Shown here: one piece after another, positions 1 to 10,000 of the stretch
How positions within the stretch are numbered: the stretch's first letter is position 1
Layout: each line of letters begins with the position of its first letter
DNA from: Gemmata palustris
GTDB lineage: Bacteria; Planctomycetota; Planctomycetia; Gemmatales; Gemmataceae
NCBI RefSeq assembly: GCF_017939745.1
Contig: NZ_JAGKQQ010000001.1
Location: 2,170,001-2,234,000 of the forward strand
Direction of reading: 5' to 3'
DNA length: 64,000 nucleotides
The notes under the pieces: generated by a model
What the model saw: only the letters and a program-made list of their open reading frames with translations
What the model was told of the DNA's origin: nothing
Database searches by the model: none
Program-made: the position numbers and the translations under genes

Positions 1-25
1 CTACTGGAGCTGAAGTAGGCGAGTG

Positions 26-107
26 ACAGGCGAACCACGCCCGCCAGGGCGGTGGGTCTTGCACATAGCAAATGCACCCACCGCCCTGGCGGGCGGGGTT
101 CGCCTGT
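26..107. terminator. Long perfect-stem hairpin, likely terminator
   Basis: Two 32-base arms (26-57 and 76-107) are inverted copies with a single mismatch, around an 18-base loop that itself contains a short TTGC/GCAA pair. It directly follows the stop codon of the minus-strand oxidoreductase gene, so it can act as its terminator. There is no U-tract, which is common for GC-rich hairpins of this kind. A dispersed palindromic repeat is an alternative reading. Confidence 0.6.
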
Positions 108-1348
108 TAGCGATTCAACCGGTACGGCGTCGGGTCGATGTGCGGCTTGCCGCCGCCCACCAGTTCGCTGACGAGTTTTCCGGTTGCGGTGGCCATCGAA
201 AGCCCGAGCATGTTGTGTCCGGCCGCGATCATCACGTTGTTCGCAACAGGCGCGCGATCGATGACGGGCAGCCCGTCGGACGTCATGGGGCGCCAGCCCC
301 ACCACTCCTCTTGCACCGGCTCCGCGAGCGGGTCGCGCAGGTACAGCTTCGCGGCGTCCGTGAGCAGCGCCAGCCGCGACCGGTTCAGCGAATCGTCGTA
401 CCCCGAGAACTCCATCGTCGAACCGAGCCGGTACCCGCTCGCGAACGGCGTGACCGCGACGCGGTGCTCCTCGAATATGAGCGGGTACGTCGGGCACAGT
501 GCCGGGCGCGGCATCGTCAGCGAGTACCCCTTACCGGGCTGGATCGGCACCCGGCACCCGAGCGCCGCGTTGAGTTGAGGGGTCCACGCGCCCGTCGCGA
601 TCACGAACTGATCGCCGGGAACGTCTCCGGCCGAGGTCTTGAGTGCAGTGGCGACGCCGTTTGCCGTCACGAGGCCGGTCATCGCGCAGTTCTCGCGGAT
701 CTCCACTCCTAGCGCCAGCAGCACGCGCTTAAGTTCGCTCATCAGGCGGTCGGGCCGGAGGTGTGCATCGGACTCGTACAGGTAGCCACCAGCCATCCCG
801 GGCTTGAGGGCCGGTTCTAGCGCGGCGAGTTCGGCCGAATCGAACCGGCGCGCGGGCATCGAGAACTCGCGGCGTAACAGTTCGTCGGTGTGTGCGTAGT
901 GCTCGAAGTGTTTCGGCGTCTGGAAGACGAACAGCAGCCCCTTCGATTCCCACTCGCACTCGATGCGTTCGGCCGCGATGAGTTCGTCGAACAGCGCCCG
1001 CGACGAATTGAGCAGCGCCTGAATTGCGCGCCCCGCGGCCATCATGTCGCGCGTGTTGCACTTCCGGGCGAAGCCCAGGAACCAGCCCAGGTTCGCGAGC
1101 GCCACGCCCGGGCGGACCTTGAGGGGCGAGTTCCGCTGGAAGAGGGTCTTGAGGGTGGACGTGATCGCCCCGGGCGCGGCGAACGGCAGAACGTGACTGG
1201 GGCACACGTACCCACAGTTCGCGTGAGAACAGCCGGACCCGAATTCTTTGCGATCAACGATGGCGACCGTGTGCCCGGTCTTCGCAAGGTGGTAGGCGCA
1301 ACACGCACCCACCACTCCCCCGCCCACAATCACGACGCGCTTCGTCAT
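107..1348 (-). CDS. FAD-dependent oxidoreductase, D-amino-acid dehydrogenase (DadA)-like
   Basis: A 413-residue DAO-superfamily flavoprotein. The N-terminus has the Rossmann FAD-binding pattern VIVGGGVVGACCAYHLAKTG followed by an acidic residue at the second strand end, and the C-terminus has the typical second FAD contact region (GHNMLGLSMATATGKLV). The length fits the DadA family (about 410-430). Members oxidise D-amino acids or other small amines to keto acids and pass electrons to a quinone; the substrate cannot be read from the sequence. It lies downstream of the sialate esterase gene on the same strand but is separated by a terminator-like hairpin, so it is probably its own unit. Glycine/sarcosine oxidase-like activity is an alternative. 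Confidence 0.8.
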   Translation of the reverse strand: MTKRVVIVGGGVVGACCAYHLAKTGHTVAIVDRKEFGSGCSHANCGYVCPSHVLPFAAPGAITSTLKTLFQRNSPLKVRPGVALANLGWFLGFARKCNTRDMMAAGRAIQALLNSSRALFDELIAAERIECEWESKGLLFVFQTPKHFEHYAHTDELLRREFSMPARRFDSAELAALEPALKPGMAGGYLYESDAHLRPDRLMSELKRVLLALGVEIRENCAMTGLVTANGVATALKTSAGDVPGDQFVIATGAWTPQLNAALGCRVPIQPGKGYSLTMPRPALCPTYPLIFEEHRVAVTPFASGYRLGSTMEFSGYDDSLNRSRLALLTDAAKLYLRDPLAEPVQEEWWGWRPMTSDGLPVIDRAPVANNVMIAAGHNMLGLSMATATGKLVSELVGGGKPHIDPTPYRLNR

Positions 1349-1363
1349 GCGATCTCCCTAAAA

Positions 1364-1450
1364 GGCGAACGGCCGGCGCGGGCCGACCGATCGAGCGCGA
1401 GGGGCTCTGGCGCCCACCTCTCACTAACCGGCTCGTGCCGGCCGTTCGCC
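1364..1450. terminator. Inverted repeat between esterase and oxidoreductase genes
   Basis: A 14-base arm GGCGAACGGCCGGC at 1364-1377 is perfectly inverted at 1437-1450, with a GC-rich 59-base interior that can fold further. It sits between the stop of the sialate esterase gene and the start of the oxidoreductase gene. The outer bases GGCGAAC/GTTCGCC are the same as in the hairpin at 26-107. Confidence 0.5.
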
Positions 1451-1458
1451 CGGATGCA

Positions 1459-3066
1459 CTATTTCGGCTTCGGCTGCGTGGTGTACGGCGCATCGTCCGT
1501 GCGGAACGGTGAAGCCGGCAGCCCCTCTTTGTTAAAGAGATTCAGGGTCGGTTTGGCGAAGTTCACCCACCCGTAGCGCACCGCGGTCGGCTCCGCAACC
1601 TGCTCGCTGCTGAGGAGAACGGTGTCGTCCTTGATGGTCGCCTTCGCCGGGTGGAACTTCCCGTCCTTGCCCGCGAGCGTGAAGCCCACGAGGTCGCCGT
1701 CCTTCGCGACCAGCCCGCCGCCCACGTGTGTGAACGTCAGCGTCGCGGTGCCGCTCGCGAATTTTGCGTCCTTGAGCATCGGGCCGTAGTATTCGATCTT
1801 CTTGCCGTACTCGATCCCCAGCGCCGCGAGCGCGAGCCGCTCGCCGACCGGTCCCTTCGGCTTCGGGTGGATGTCGGTTTCGTTGCCAATGTCGGTGATG
1901 ACCGCGATCCCGGTCTTCGGCAAAGTCTTGGCCGCGTACAGTTGGGCGTCACGCAGTTCGGCGTAGGTGACCGCGTTCGCGTTGCCGTTCCCGAACGGCG
2001 CGAGTTGAACGAGCATGAACGGCAGGTCGCAGTTGTACCGCGCGCGCCAGTCCTTAATCATCGTCGGGAACAGCGTGCGGTACTCGTAGGCCCGGCCGGT
2101 GTTCGATTCGCCCTGGTACCAGATCGCGCCCTTCGTCTTGAAGTTCAAAATCGGGTAAATCATCGCGTTGTACAGCACGCCCGGGGTGTGCGGCCCCAGA
2201 TTGGGCGGCGTCGCACCCGGCTTGCCCGGTTCCCTCGGGACCGGCTTGCCCTCGGCCTTCGCCTTGTCCGCAGCTTCCTTCCACTTCGCCAGGGTCTTTT
2301 CGTAAGCCTCCAGTGCCTTCTTCTGGTCGTACTCGTCGTAGGCCTTGACTGTGGCCCGGGCGCGGTCGGCGTAGTATTTCAGACTCGGCTCGGCGTCGAG
2401 CGCTTCCAGGCTCGTCCACGCCTCGGCCGGGGTGCCGCCCCACGACGAGTGGATCAACCCGACGGGAATTCCGAGTTCCTTCTGGAGCTTCTGGCCGAAG
2501 TGGTACGCGACCGCGGAGAACCCGCCGATCGTGTCCGCCGAACTCACGTCCCACTTGGTGAAGTGCCCGAGGTCGTCTTGGTTGGTGATCGGGCGCGGCG
2601 CGGTCCACTGCTTGACGGTGAACAGCCGCAGGTCCGGGTTCTTCGCGCCCTCTTTCACTTTGGCCGGGTCTTCGCTGATGTTCACGGGCCATTCCATGTT
2701 GGACTGGCCGGAGCAGACCCACACCTCGCCCACCGCGACGTTCTTGAACGCGATGGTGTTCTTGCCCTTCACGGTGAGTGCGTAGCCGGTGCCGGCCTTC
2801 TGCGCCGGGATCTTCGCGACCCATTTGCCGTCCTTGTCCGCGGTCACGCCCGAGACCGCGCCGCTCGCCTCGTTCTCGGTCTTTCGTTCCAGCCTCACGG
2901 TGACCGACTCGCCCGGATCGGCCTTGCCCCAAACGACGACTTCAGTGCCCTGCTGGAGCACCACGTTGTCAGAGAAGATCGGGTGCGGTTTGACATCGGC
3001 GCGGGCGGTACCCAGCGCCAGCACGCTCACCGATACGGTGAGCAGTACGGCCTTGAACGGACGCAT
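1459..3066 (-). CDS. Sialate O-acetylesterase-like secreted SGNH hydrolase
   Basis: A 535-residue protein starting at the ATG MRPFKAVLLT, chosen because it gives a signal peptide ending near ALGTARAD; the frame stays open upstream but that sequence has no protein character. The SGNH/GDSL nucleophile block is visible as VCSGQSNMEWPV, with HSSWGGTPAEAW and IWYQGESNTGRAYEY as later conserved blocks, matching the SASA (DUF303) family. It would remove O-acetyl groups from sugars outside the cytoplasm. A lysine/alanine-rich stretch (about residues 225-260) is an insertion between conserved blocks. Polysaccharide esterases of this type are common in planctomycetes. Confidence 0.85.
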   Translation of the reverse strand: MRPFKAVLLTVSVSVLALGTARADVKPHPIFSDNVVLQQGTEVVVWGKADPGESVTVRLERKTENEASGAVSGVTADKDGKWVAKIPAQKAGTGYALTVKGKNTIAFKNVAVGEVWVCSGQSNMEWPVNISEDPAKVKEGAKNPDLRLFTVKQWTAPRPITNQDDLGHFTKWDVSSADTIGGFSAVAYHFGQKLQKELGIPVGLIHSSWGGTPAEAWTSLEALDAEPSLKYYADRARATVKAYDEYDQKKALEAYEKTLAKWKEAADKAKAEGKPVPREPGKPGATPPNLGPHTPGVLYNAMIYPILNFKTKGAIWYQGESNTGRAYEYRTLFPTMIKDWRARYNCDLPFMLVQLAPFGNGNANAVTYAELRDAQLYAAKTLPKTGIAVITDIGNETDIHPKPKGPVGERLALAALGIEYGKKIEYYGPMLKDAKFASGTATLTFTHVGGGLVAKDGDLVGFTLAGKDGKFHPAKATIKDDTVLLSSEQVAEPTAVRYGWVNFAKPTLNLFNKEGLPASPFRTDDAPYTTQPKPK

Positions 3067-3182
3067 GGAGAGGGCTCCAAGTGTATAAGTGGGAACGCGA
3101 ATGGTAGGCGGAGGACAAATTAAACTGTCGCCCGGCGAAAGGCAACGATGCACTGGCCAGTTTGCGCAGCGCGCGAATCTTA

Positions 3183-4553
3183 TCACCCGAACAAATCGAG
3201 CACCGGCTTCCCCGCGCTCACGGGCCGGGTGAACCCGTCGGACCCGAGCTTCGTTTCCGGAGCCACATCGAGCGCGTGGAACAGCGTCGCGCCGAAGTCC
3301 TCGGGGCTCACCGGACTGTCTTTCACATACGCCGCGATCTTGTCGGACGCGCCATGCACCGCTCCCCCACGAATTCCGGCACCCGCAAGCAGCGCCGAGT
3401 AGCACGCCGGCCAGTGATCGCGCCCCTCGCCACTCACACGCGGCGTGCGGCCGAATTCGCCTACCAGCACCACGAGCGTCGTTTCTAATAATCCGCGATC
3501 TTCCAGGTCGCTCAGCAGTGCGGACACGGCTTCGTCCACACGCGGGAGCGCCCAACTCAGCCCAAACGCGGTGGAGCCGAAGATACTACCGAGGCCCGGC
3601 CCCGTGCCGTGCATGTCCCACGTTTGCACGTTGCGAAACGCCTCGCCCGGTGGGAGTCCGGTCCACGCGGTCACACTGACGAGCCGCGTCCCCGCTTCGA
3701 CGAGTCTGCGGGCCATGAGCAAATTCTGCCCGAGCGGGTGGCGCCCGTAGCGGTCGCGCGTGCGTGCAGATTCGCGGTCGAGATCGAACGCGACCCGCGC
3801 TTCGGGACCGGTGAGCAAATCAACCGCCTTCTCGCGGTACTTCTCCATGTTCGCGGCGTCAGAACCACCCGCGGGCTGCGTGGATTCGACACGCGCGAGG
3901 AGTTTCTGTCGGTCGAGCAACCGGGGCGTCGGGACATCCGTGGGTGGGTCGAACGACTTCACCTTGAAGCCCGGCGCGGACGGATTGTCGAGATCGGTCC
4001 CGATGCGCAGCGGCGCGTAAACTGCTCCGAGGAAGCCGCCCGTGAGGTAACGCGGTTGCACATCTCCGGCGAGGTTCTGCAGCCACACGTAGGGTGGGAC
4101 GTTCCCGGTCGGCGGGCACAGCTTCGCAACGACCGAACCGTAATACGGGGTGCTCTCGGCCGGGCGCGAGTGGCCCGTCATGCAGACGTGCATTCCGCCG
4201 TCGTGATTGGGGTCGCCGTGGGTCATCGACCGCACGAGGCAGTACCGGTCGGCGAGACGCGCCAGGCGCGGGAGGTGCTCACAGACCCGAACACCCGGAA
4301 CGGCGGTCGCAATCGGCTTGAACGGCCCGCGAATCTCCGCAGGCGCATCCGGCTTCATGTCCAAACTGTCGATTTGGCTGCACCCGCCGTACTGGACAAT
4401 GAAGATGCACGACTTCGGTTTCCCCCGCCGCAGACCGCTACCACCTCCCGGTGACGCGCGCAAAAGTTCCGGTAACCCCAATCCAAGAACGCTGATTCCG
4501 CCGAGTTGGAGGAGTTGGCGGCGATTGGGGCGCGCGTGGGGGCTGAATTTCAT
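3183..4553 (-). CDS. DUF1501 family protein with Tat signal
   Basis: A 456-residue protein from ATG at 4553. The N-terminus NRRQLLQLGGISVLGLGLPELL is a twin-arginine-type export signal, and the body has the DUF1501 hallmarks: IFVQYGG-like start block (CIFIVQYGGCSQIDSLDMKPD), the MTHGDPNHDGGMHVCMTG block, and LVGEFGRTPRV near the end. DUF1501 belongs to the alkaline-phosphatase/sulfatase-like superfamily, and its members are abundant in planctomycetes, usually next to a DUF1549/DUF1553 gene. No such partner is present here. The exact reaction is unknown. Confidence 0.85.
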   Translation of the reverse strand: MKFSPHARPNRRQLLQLGGISVLGLGLPELLRASPGGGSGLRRGKPKSCIFIVQYGGCSQIDSLDMKPDAPAEIRGPFKPIATAVPGVRVCEHLPRLARLADRYCLVRSMTHGDPNHDGGMHVCMTGHSRPAESTPYYGSVVAKLCPPTGNVPPYVWLQNLAGDVQPRYLTGGFLGAVYAPLRIGTDLDNPSAPGFKVKSFDPPTDVPTPRLLDRQKLLARVESTQPAGGSDAANMEKYREKAVDLLTGPEARVAFDLDRESARTRDRYGRHPLGQNLLMARRLVEAGTRLVSVTAWTGLPPGEAFRNVQTWDMHGTGPGLGSIFGSTAFGLSWALPRVDEAVSALLSDLEDRGLLETTLVVLVGEFGRTPRVSGEGRDHWPACYSALLAGAGIRGGAVHGASDKIAAYVKDSPVSPEDFGATLFHALDVAPETKLGSDGFTRPVSAGKPVLDLFG

Positions 4554-4637
4554 GGCGGGTACCCACGAATTCGGCGGGTTGCGAGGCAGGACTTCCGAGC
4601 ATACCACACCTACCCGCCGATCCGAGCGCGGATTCCG

Positions 4638-5354
4638 TTACGCGCTTGTCACTAACTTCGCTGCCGCCAATGCTCCTGCTGCGCCCCCAACGAGCGGCCC
4701 GACGATCGGTACCCAGGCATAGCCCCAATCGCCCCCACCCTTCCCCGCGATGGGTAAGATCGCGTGCGCGAGGCGCGGACCGAGGTCGCGGGCCGGGTTG
4801 ATCGCGTACCCGGTCGTGGCGCCGAGGCTGAGGCCGATTCCCCACACGAGCGCGCCACCGAGCGGGGCCGCCAGCGCGCCGTTGATGCCTTTCTCCACGA
4901 CGGCCGTGCCGACGAAGACCAATACGAACGTCGCGAGTGCTTCGCCGAAGACGTTTGCAGGAAAGTGACGAATCGCGGGTGCGGTGCAGTAACACGCGCG
5001 CTTCAATTCGGGATCGGGCGTTTCGGCCCAGTGCGCGAAGTAGTGCAGCCAGACGAGTGTCGCCCCCACGAACGCGCCCGCGACCTCCGCGGCGGCGAAC
5101 ATCAGTGCCTTGTCGACCGTGAGTTTCTCGGTAAGAACCGCCGCCAGCGGCCCGACCGGGTTGATGTAGCCCGGCGCGCCGATCGCCTTCGCGGTGTACA
5201 CACCGGCCATCACCGCGAAAGCCCACCCCGCAGTAATCGCCATCCACCCGGCGTTCTGGGCCTTCGACTTGTTCAAGAGCGTGCCCGCAACGACCCCGTT
5301 GCCGAGCAGAATCAGGACTGCCGTACCAACAAACTCACCAAGCAGGTCGTACAC
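4638..5354 (-). CDS. MIP-family channel, aquaglyceroporin (GlpF-like)
   Basis: A six-helix major intrinsic protein beginning near YDLLGEFVGTAVLILLGNGV. The second half-helix motif is canonical (NPARD), while the first is NPV instead of NPA (GYINPVGPLAAVL). The GTG at 5354 is preferred because an AAGGG Shine-Dalgarno lies 6 bases upstream and the protein then starts like other GlpF proteins; an ATG at 5420 would add 22 unlikely residues. It should conduct water, glycerol or other small neutral solutes across the inner membrane. It lies 75 bases downstream of the decarboxylase gene and may be co-transcribed. Confidence 0.8.
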   Translation of the reverse strand: MYDLLGEFVGTAVLILLGNGVVAGTLLNKSKAQNAGWMAITAGWAFAVMAGVYTAKAIGAPGYINPVGPLAAVLTEKLTVDKALMFAAAEVAGAFVGATLVWLHYFAHWAETPDPELKRACYCTAPAIRHFPANVFGEALATFVLVFVGTAVVEKGINGALAAPLGGALVWGIGLSLGATTGYAINPARDLGPRLAHAILPIAGKGGGDWGYAWVPIVGPLVGGAAGALAAAKLVTSA

Positions 5355-5429
5355 AGGGTACCCTTCGTGGGAGAGATTTACGAGTCTCGAAGCGTACCCG
5401 CGCACGCGCCCGTGTGCCACACGCAGAGG

Positions 5430-6851
5430 TTAAGAATTTCGTCTTTCGGCCGCGGATCGCATCGCGTTCCAGGCCGCATCCACGTCCGCGCGCTCGGTTG
5501 TGATCGAACCCACCGACACGCGGACCATCCAGCGCCCCGCGAGGACCGCGGGCGTGAGGTACGCCGCCCCGGAAGCGTTCACGCGCTCCGCCCAATCGCG
5601 CGTGTGTGCATCGAGCGCTTCGCCGGTCAGTTCCGGTGGTTCGTGAACCACACACACCGTTTGGAGCGGCACCGGCGCCATCACCTTCCAGTTCGGGGTG
5701 CGCGACACTTCCCCCGCGAGCCACGCGGCGTTCGCGATGTCGCGCCGGAGCCGCGCCTGCAAACCCGATACGCCTTCGGCGCGAATGAGGCACCACAGTT
5801 TCAACGCGCGGAACCGGCGCCCGAGCGCGATTCCCCAATCGCGGTAGTTCGGCGCCTTGCCATCCGCCTGCGTGCGCAGGTAACTCGGGCTCGTGGACAT
5901 CACGCGAATGAGGTGCTCGGTGTCGCGCACGTAGAAGAGCGAGCAGTCGAACACCGCGCCGAGCCACTTGTGCGGGTTCAACACGAGCGAATCCGCGCCC
6001 TCGATCCCGGCCCACATCGACCGACACTCGGGAAGAATCATCGCGGACCCCGCCATTGCCGCGTCAACGTGGACCCAGAGTTTGTACCGCGCTGCGACTT
6101 CCGCGATCGCGCCCACCGGGTCGAGCGCGGTCGAAGCCGTGGTGCCTGTCGTGGCGACCACCGCACACGGCACCTTCCCCGCATCGAGGTCCGCTCGAAT
6201 TGCCGCTTCCAGCGCATCGGCGCGCATCGCGAAGGCGTCATCGACGGGAACCGCGCAGACGTTGTCGCGCCCGAAGCCCGCGAGCAATGCGGCCTTCTCC
6301 ACGGAACTGTGACTCTGCGAGGAAACGTATACCACGAGCGGTTTGGGTTCCGCCTGCAACCCCCCGCGAACGAGGGAGAAATTACTGGCGCGCTCGCGCG
6401 CGCAGAGCAGCGCGAGTAGGGTCGCGGTGGACGCGGCGTCCTGAATCACCCCCGACCACGCGCCCGAAAGTCCGACCATCTGGCGCATCCAGTCGCACGC
6501 GAGTTCTTCCAATTCTGTGAGCGCGGGACTGGATTGCCAGTTCAACCCGAGCTGCCCCAATCCCGTACTGAGGAAGTCGCCGAGCACGCTCGCGAGTTCC
6601 GCATTCGAGGGGAAGTACCCGAAGAACCGCGGGTGCTGCCAGTGGGTCAGTCCGGGAAGGAGGATCGTGTTGAGATCCGCGAGCACCGCATCGAACGGCT
6701 CGGCGGCGGCCGGCGGGTGGGTCGGGAGTTGTGCCCGGATCGCGCCCGGCTCCGTCGTTGCCCGCACGGGCCGCGTCGCGATTGTCGCGCGATAGTCGGC
6801 AATGAAATCAATGAGTTTGTGGCCGTAGTCACGGAACTCGTCGGGGGTCAT
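5430..6851 (-). CDS. PLP-dependent decarboxylase, aromatic-L-amino-acid decarboxylase type
   Basis: A 473-residue group II decarboxylase. The N-terminal EFRDYGHKLIDFIADY block, HPRFFGYFPSNAELASVLGD, the PLP aspartate region HVDAAMAGSAMILPE and the lysine motif LNPHKWLG near residue 300 are all visible. It would decarboxylate an aromatic amino acid to the amine in the cytoplasm. The substrate (DOPA, tryptophan, tyrosine or phenylalanine) is not decidable. Length and domain order match the family. It diverges from the PVC fusion gene, with a 163-base shared intergenic region. Confidence 0.88.
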   Translation of the reverse strand: MTPDEFRDYGHKLIDFIADYRATIATRPVRATTEPGAIRAQLPTHPPAAAEPFDAVLADLNTILLPGLTHWQHPRFFGYFPSNAELASVLGDFLSTGLGQLGLNWQSSPALTELEELACDWMRQMVGLSGAWSGVIQDAASTATLLALLCARERASNFSLVRGGLQAEPKPLVVYVSSQSHSSVEKAALLAGFGRDNVCAVPVDDAFAMRADALEAAIRADLDAGKVPCAVVATTGTTASTALDPVGAIAEVAARYKLWVHVDAAMAGSAMILPECRSMWAGIEGADSLVLNPHKWLGAVFDCSLFYVRDTEHLIRVMSTSPSYLRTQADGKAPNYRDWGIALGRRFRALKLWCLIRAEGVSGLQARLRRDIANAAWLAGEVSRTPNWKVMAPVPLQTVCVVHEPPELTGEALDAHTRDWAERVNASGAAYLTPAVLAGRWMVRVSVGSITTERADVDAAWNAMRSAAERRNS

Positions 6852-7014
6852 CGAAACCTCGGTGAACAGCGAATGGCATTCCCTAATCTGTGTAGTGCGA
6901 CGTCAAAGAGCTGCCACACCCGTGATTCGGGCACGAGCCCGTCACGACGACAAAGTTGGGTCGCGTCCGGGCACATCGTGTGAGATAATCCGGCACCTCG
7001 CGGAGACCTTTCCC

Positions 7015-10000
7015 ATGCGCACCGCATTCACTTTTGGCCTGTTGGTGACGACGTTCTTCAGCACTGCGTCCGCGGCCGAGCCGCTGCCCTACAAGATCGG
7101 CGCAGCAAAGGTCGATATCACCCCGGGCCACGCGGTCCGCCTCAACGGGTTTGGCTCCCGCCGCACCGAATCGGAGGGCACGTACCACAAGATCCACGCG
7201 CGAGCACTCGCCATTGACGACGGCAAGGCGCCCGTCGTGCTCATGACCGTGGACGTTCTCGGTATCCCGGCCGACGTCTTCGATGAGGTTGCGAAGCGCC
7301 TGGCGAAGAGAGCAGGACTCAAACCGGAACGGCTCACGATTACCGCGACGCACACGCACACTGGCCCAATGATTACGGGCGCCAACCCTACTCTCTTCGG
7401 CGTCCCCATTCCGAAGGAGCACCAGACGAACATCGACAAATACACGCCGGTGTTCCTCGACAAGCTGGAAGAGGCGGCCCTCACCGCACTCAAGGACATG
7501 ACGCCCGCGAAGCTGGAGTGGGGCGTCGGGAAGGTCGGCTTCGCGATGAACCGGCGCACGAAGAACGGCCCGACCGATCACGACCTCCCGGTTCTGTTCG
7601 CGCGCGACGAGATGGGCAAGATTTGTGCGGTTTACGTCAACTACGCCTGTCACTGCGTCACGCTGTCGCACAACAAGATCGGCGGCGACTGGGCCGGGTT
7701 CGCGGCCGCGGCGATCGAGGACAACTTCGAGGGGGCCGTGGCACTCGTCGCCATCGGTGGTGGTGCGGACCAGAACCCGGCGTCGGGTGTTGCGGGAGCG
7801 AAAGAAGATGTCGCGAACGCACAGGGGCGCGACATCGCGACCGAGGTCCGGCGCCTGTCACAAAACTATCTGGCCCCCGTAACGGGCGCGATCACCGCGA
7901 AGGTCACTGCACTTGAACTGCCGCTCGCCGCGCTCCCGACGCGCAAGGAGTGGGAAGAGAAGGCCAAGCGGATGGACGCGATCGGGCACCACGCCCGCGT
8001 CACGCTCGCGAAACTCGATCGGGGCGAAAAGCTCCCCACGAAGATCGCGTACCCGGTCCAAACATGGGCGTTCGGCGAAGCGCTCGCGATGGTTCACTTG
8101 CCCGGCGAGTTGGTGGTCGATTACCCCCTGCGGTTGAAGAAGGAACTTGATGGCGAGCGCGTGTGGGTGACCGGTTACGCGAACAACGCCCCATGCTACA
8201 TCCCCAGCGAGCGCGTGCTGAAGGAGGGCGGCTACGAGGGCGGCGGGGCGATGATCTACTACGACCTGCCGGCCGCGTTCGCGCCGGGGTTGGAGGACAA
8301 AATCATCAGCGCCGTGAAGGAACAAATCGGGAAAACGTTCGCGGCGAAATTCGATCCGAAGAAGACCGGCGACACGAAGCCACTCTCGCCCCAACAGTCG
8401 CGCTCCCTCATCAAGACGAAGCCCGGGCTGAAGGTCGAACTCGTGGCCGCGGAGCCGCTCGTCGCGGACCCGGTGACGATCGCGTTCGGGCCGGACGGCA
8501 AACTGTGGGCCGCGGAGATGGCCGACTACCCGAGTGGTAAGGGACCGCTCGAACCGGGCGGGCGCGTCGTGTTCCTCGAAGACACGAACGGCGACGGGAT
8601 CTTCGACAAGAGCACAGTGTTCCTCGACAACCTCCCGCTCCCCACGGGCGTGCTCCCCTGGCGCAAGGGCGTACTCGTCTGTGCCGCGCCCGACATCCTG
8701 TTCGCGGAAGACACCGATGGCGACGGCAAAGCCGACAAAGTCACGAAGCTCTACTGCGGGTTCGGCACCGAGAACCAACAGGGGCGCGTGAACAGCCTGC
8801 AGTACGGGCTCGACGGCTGGGTGTACGGCTCATGTGGGCTCTTCGGCGGAAACATCACCTGCGGACTGACGAAAAAAGTGGTCGCGCTCGGTGACCGCGA
8901 CTTCCGCATCCGCCCGGACACGGGGGAACTCGAACCCGCGACCGGGCGCACGCAACAGGGGCGCGTCCGGGACGACCGCGGGAACTGGTTCGGCTGCGAC
9001 AACAGCACACTGATCCGGCACTACGTTCTCGACGACCATTACCTGCGCCGGAACCCGTTCGTCAGCTACCCGAACGCGATGGTGAACGTCGCCCCCACGA
9101 ACAAACTATTCTCGCTGAAAACGGACGCCCAGCGGTTCGCACTGTCCGGCCCGCCGAACACGATCACCGCGGCGTGCGGCCTCGGCATTTACCGAGACAC
9201 CCTCTTGGGTCAGGAATATTACGGCAACTCGTTCACGTGCGAACCGGTCAACCTCGTCGTCACGCGCCGTGTCCTCAAACCGAGCGGTGCCACGTTCGTT
9301 GGTGAGCGCGCCAAGGACGAAACCGATAGCGAGTTCCTCGCCTCAACGGACGGCTGGTTCCGACCGGTCCACATCACGACCGGTCCGGACGGCTGCCTGT
9401 ACGTAGCGGACATGTACCGCTACCTGATCGAGCACCCGCGCTGGATTCCGCCCGCGGACCTCGCGCAAATCGACACCCGCGCCGGCGCGGGTTTGGGTCG
9501 CGTTTACCGCATCGCACCAGAAAAGGGTTCCCCGCGCCCCTGGGTGCGGCTCGACAATCTCGACACCGCCGGGCTGGTCGCCGCCCTCGACAGCTCGAAC
9601 GGTTGGCAGCGCGACATGGCGATGATGATGCTCATCTGGAAGGATGACGCGAAGGCGAAAGAATCACTCGAGAAATTGGTTCTCGAATCGAAGACCGGCC
9701 TCGCGCGAATGCAAGCGCTTTGCACGCTCGACACGTTGGGAGATCTGAAACAGGAATTACTGATGACCGCACTCGGGGATTCGGACCCAGTCGTTCAGCA
9801 GCACAGTATACGCCTCGGGAAGAACCTCTATGCGAACAAAGACCACCTTCGAGCGCAGCTCGCGGAAGTAATCCTCACCGCGGACGCGAGCACGCAACTT
9901 CAAGTCGCTCTCTCAGTGGACGACCCGCACGTTCTCGAACGCCTTCTGCAACGTGCTTCCTCTGATCCGTTCCTGCGCGCGGCCGTGGTGAGCAACCTGA

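Noticed and set aside
3067-3555. N-terminal extension of the sialate esterase (to 698 residues)
   Set aside because: The extension is Arg/Ala/Gly-rich, overlaps the DUF1501 gene, and hides a good signal peptide at 3066.
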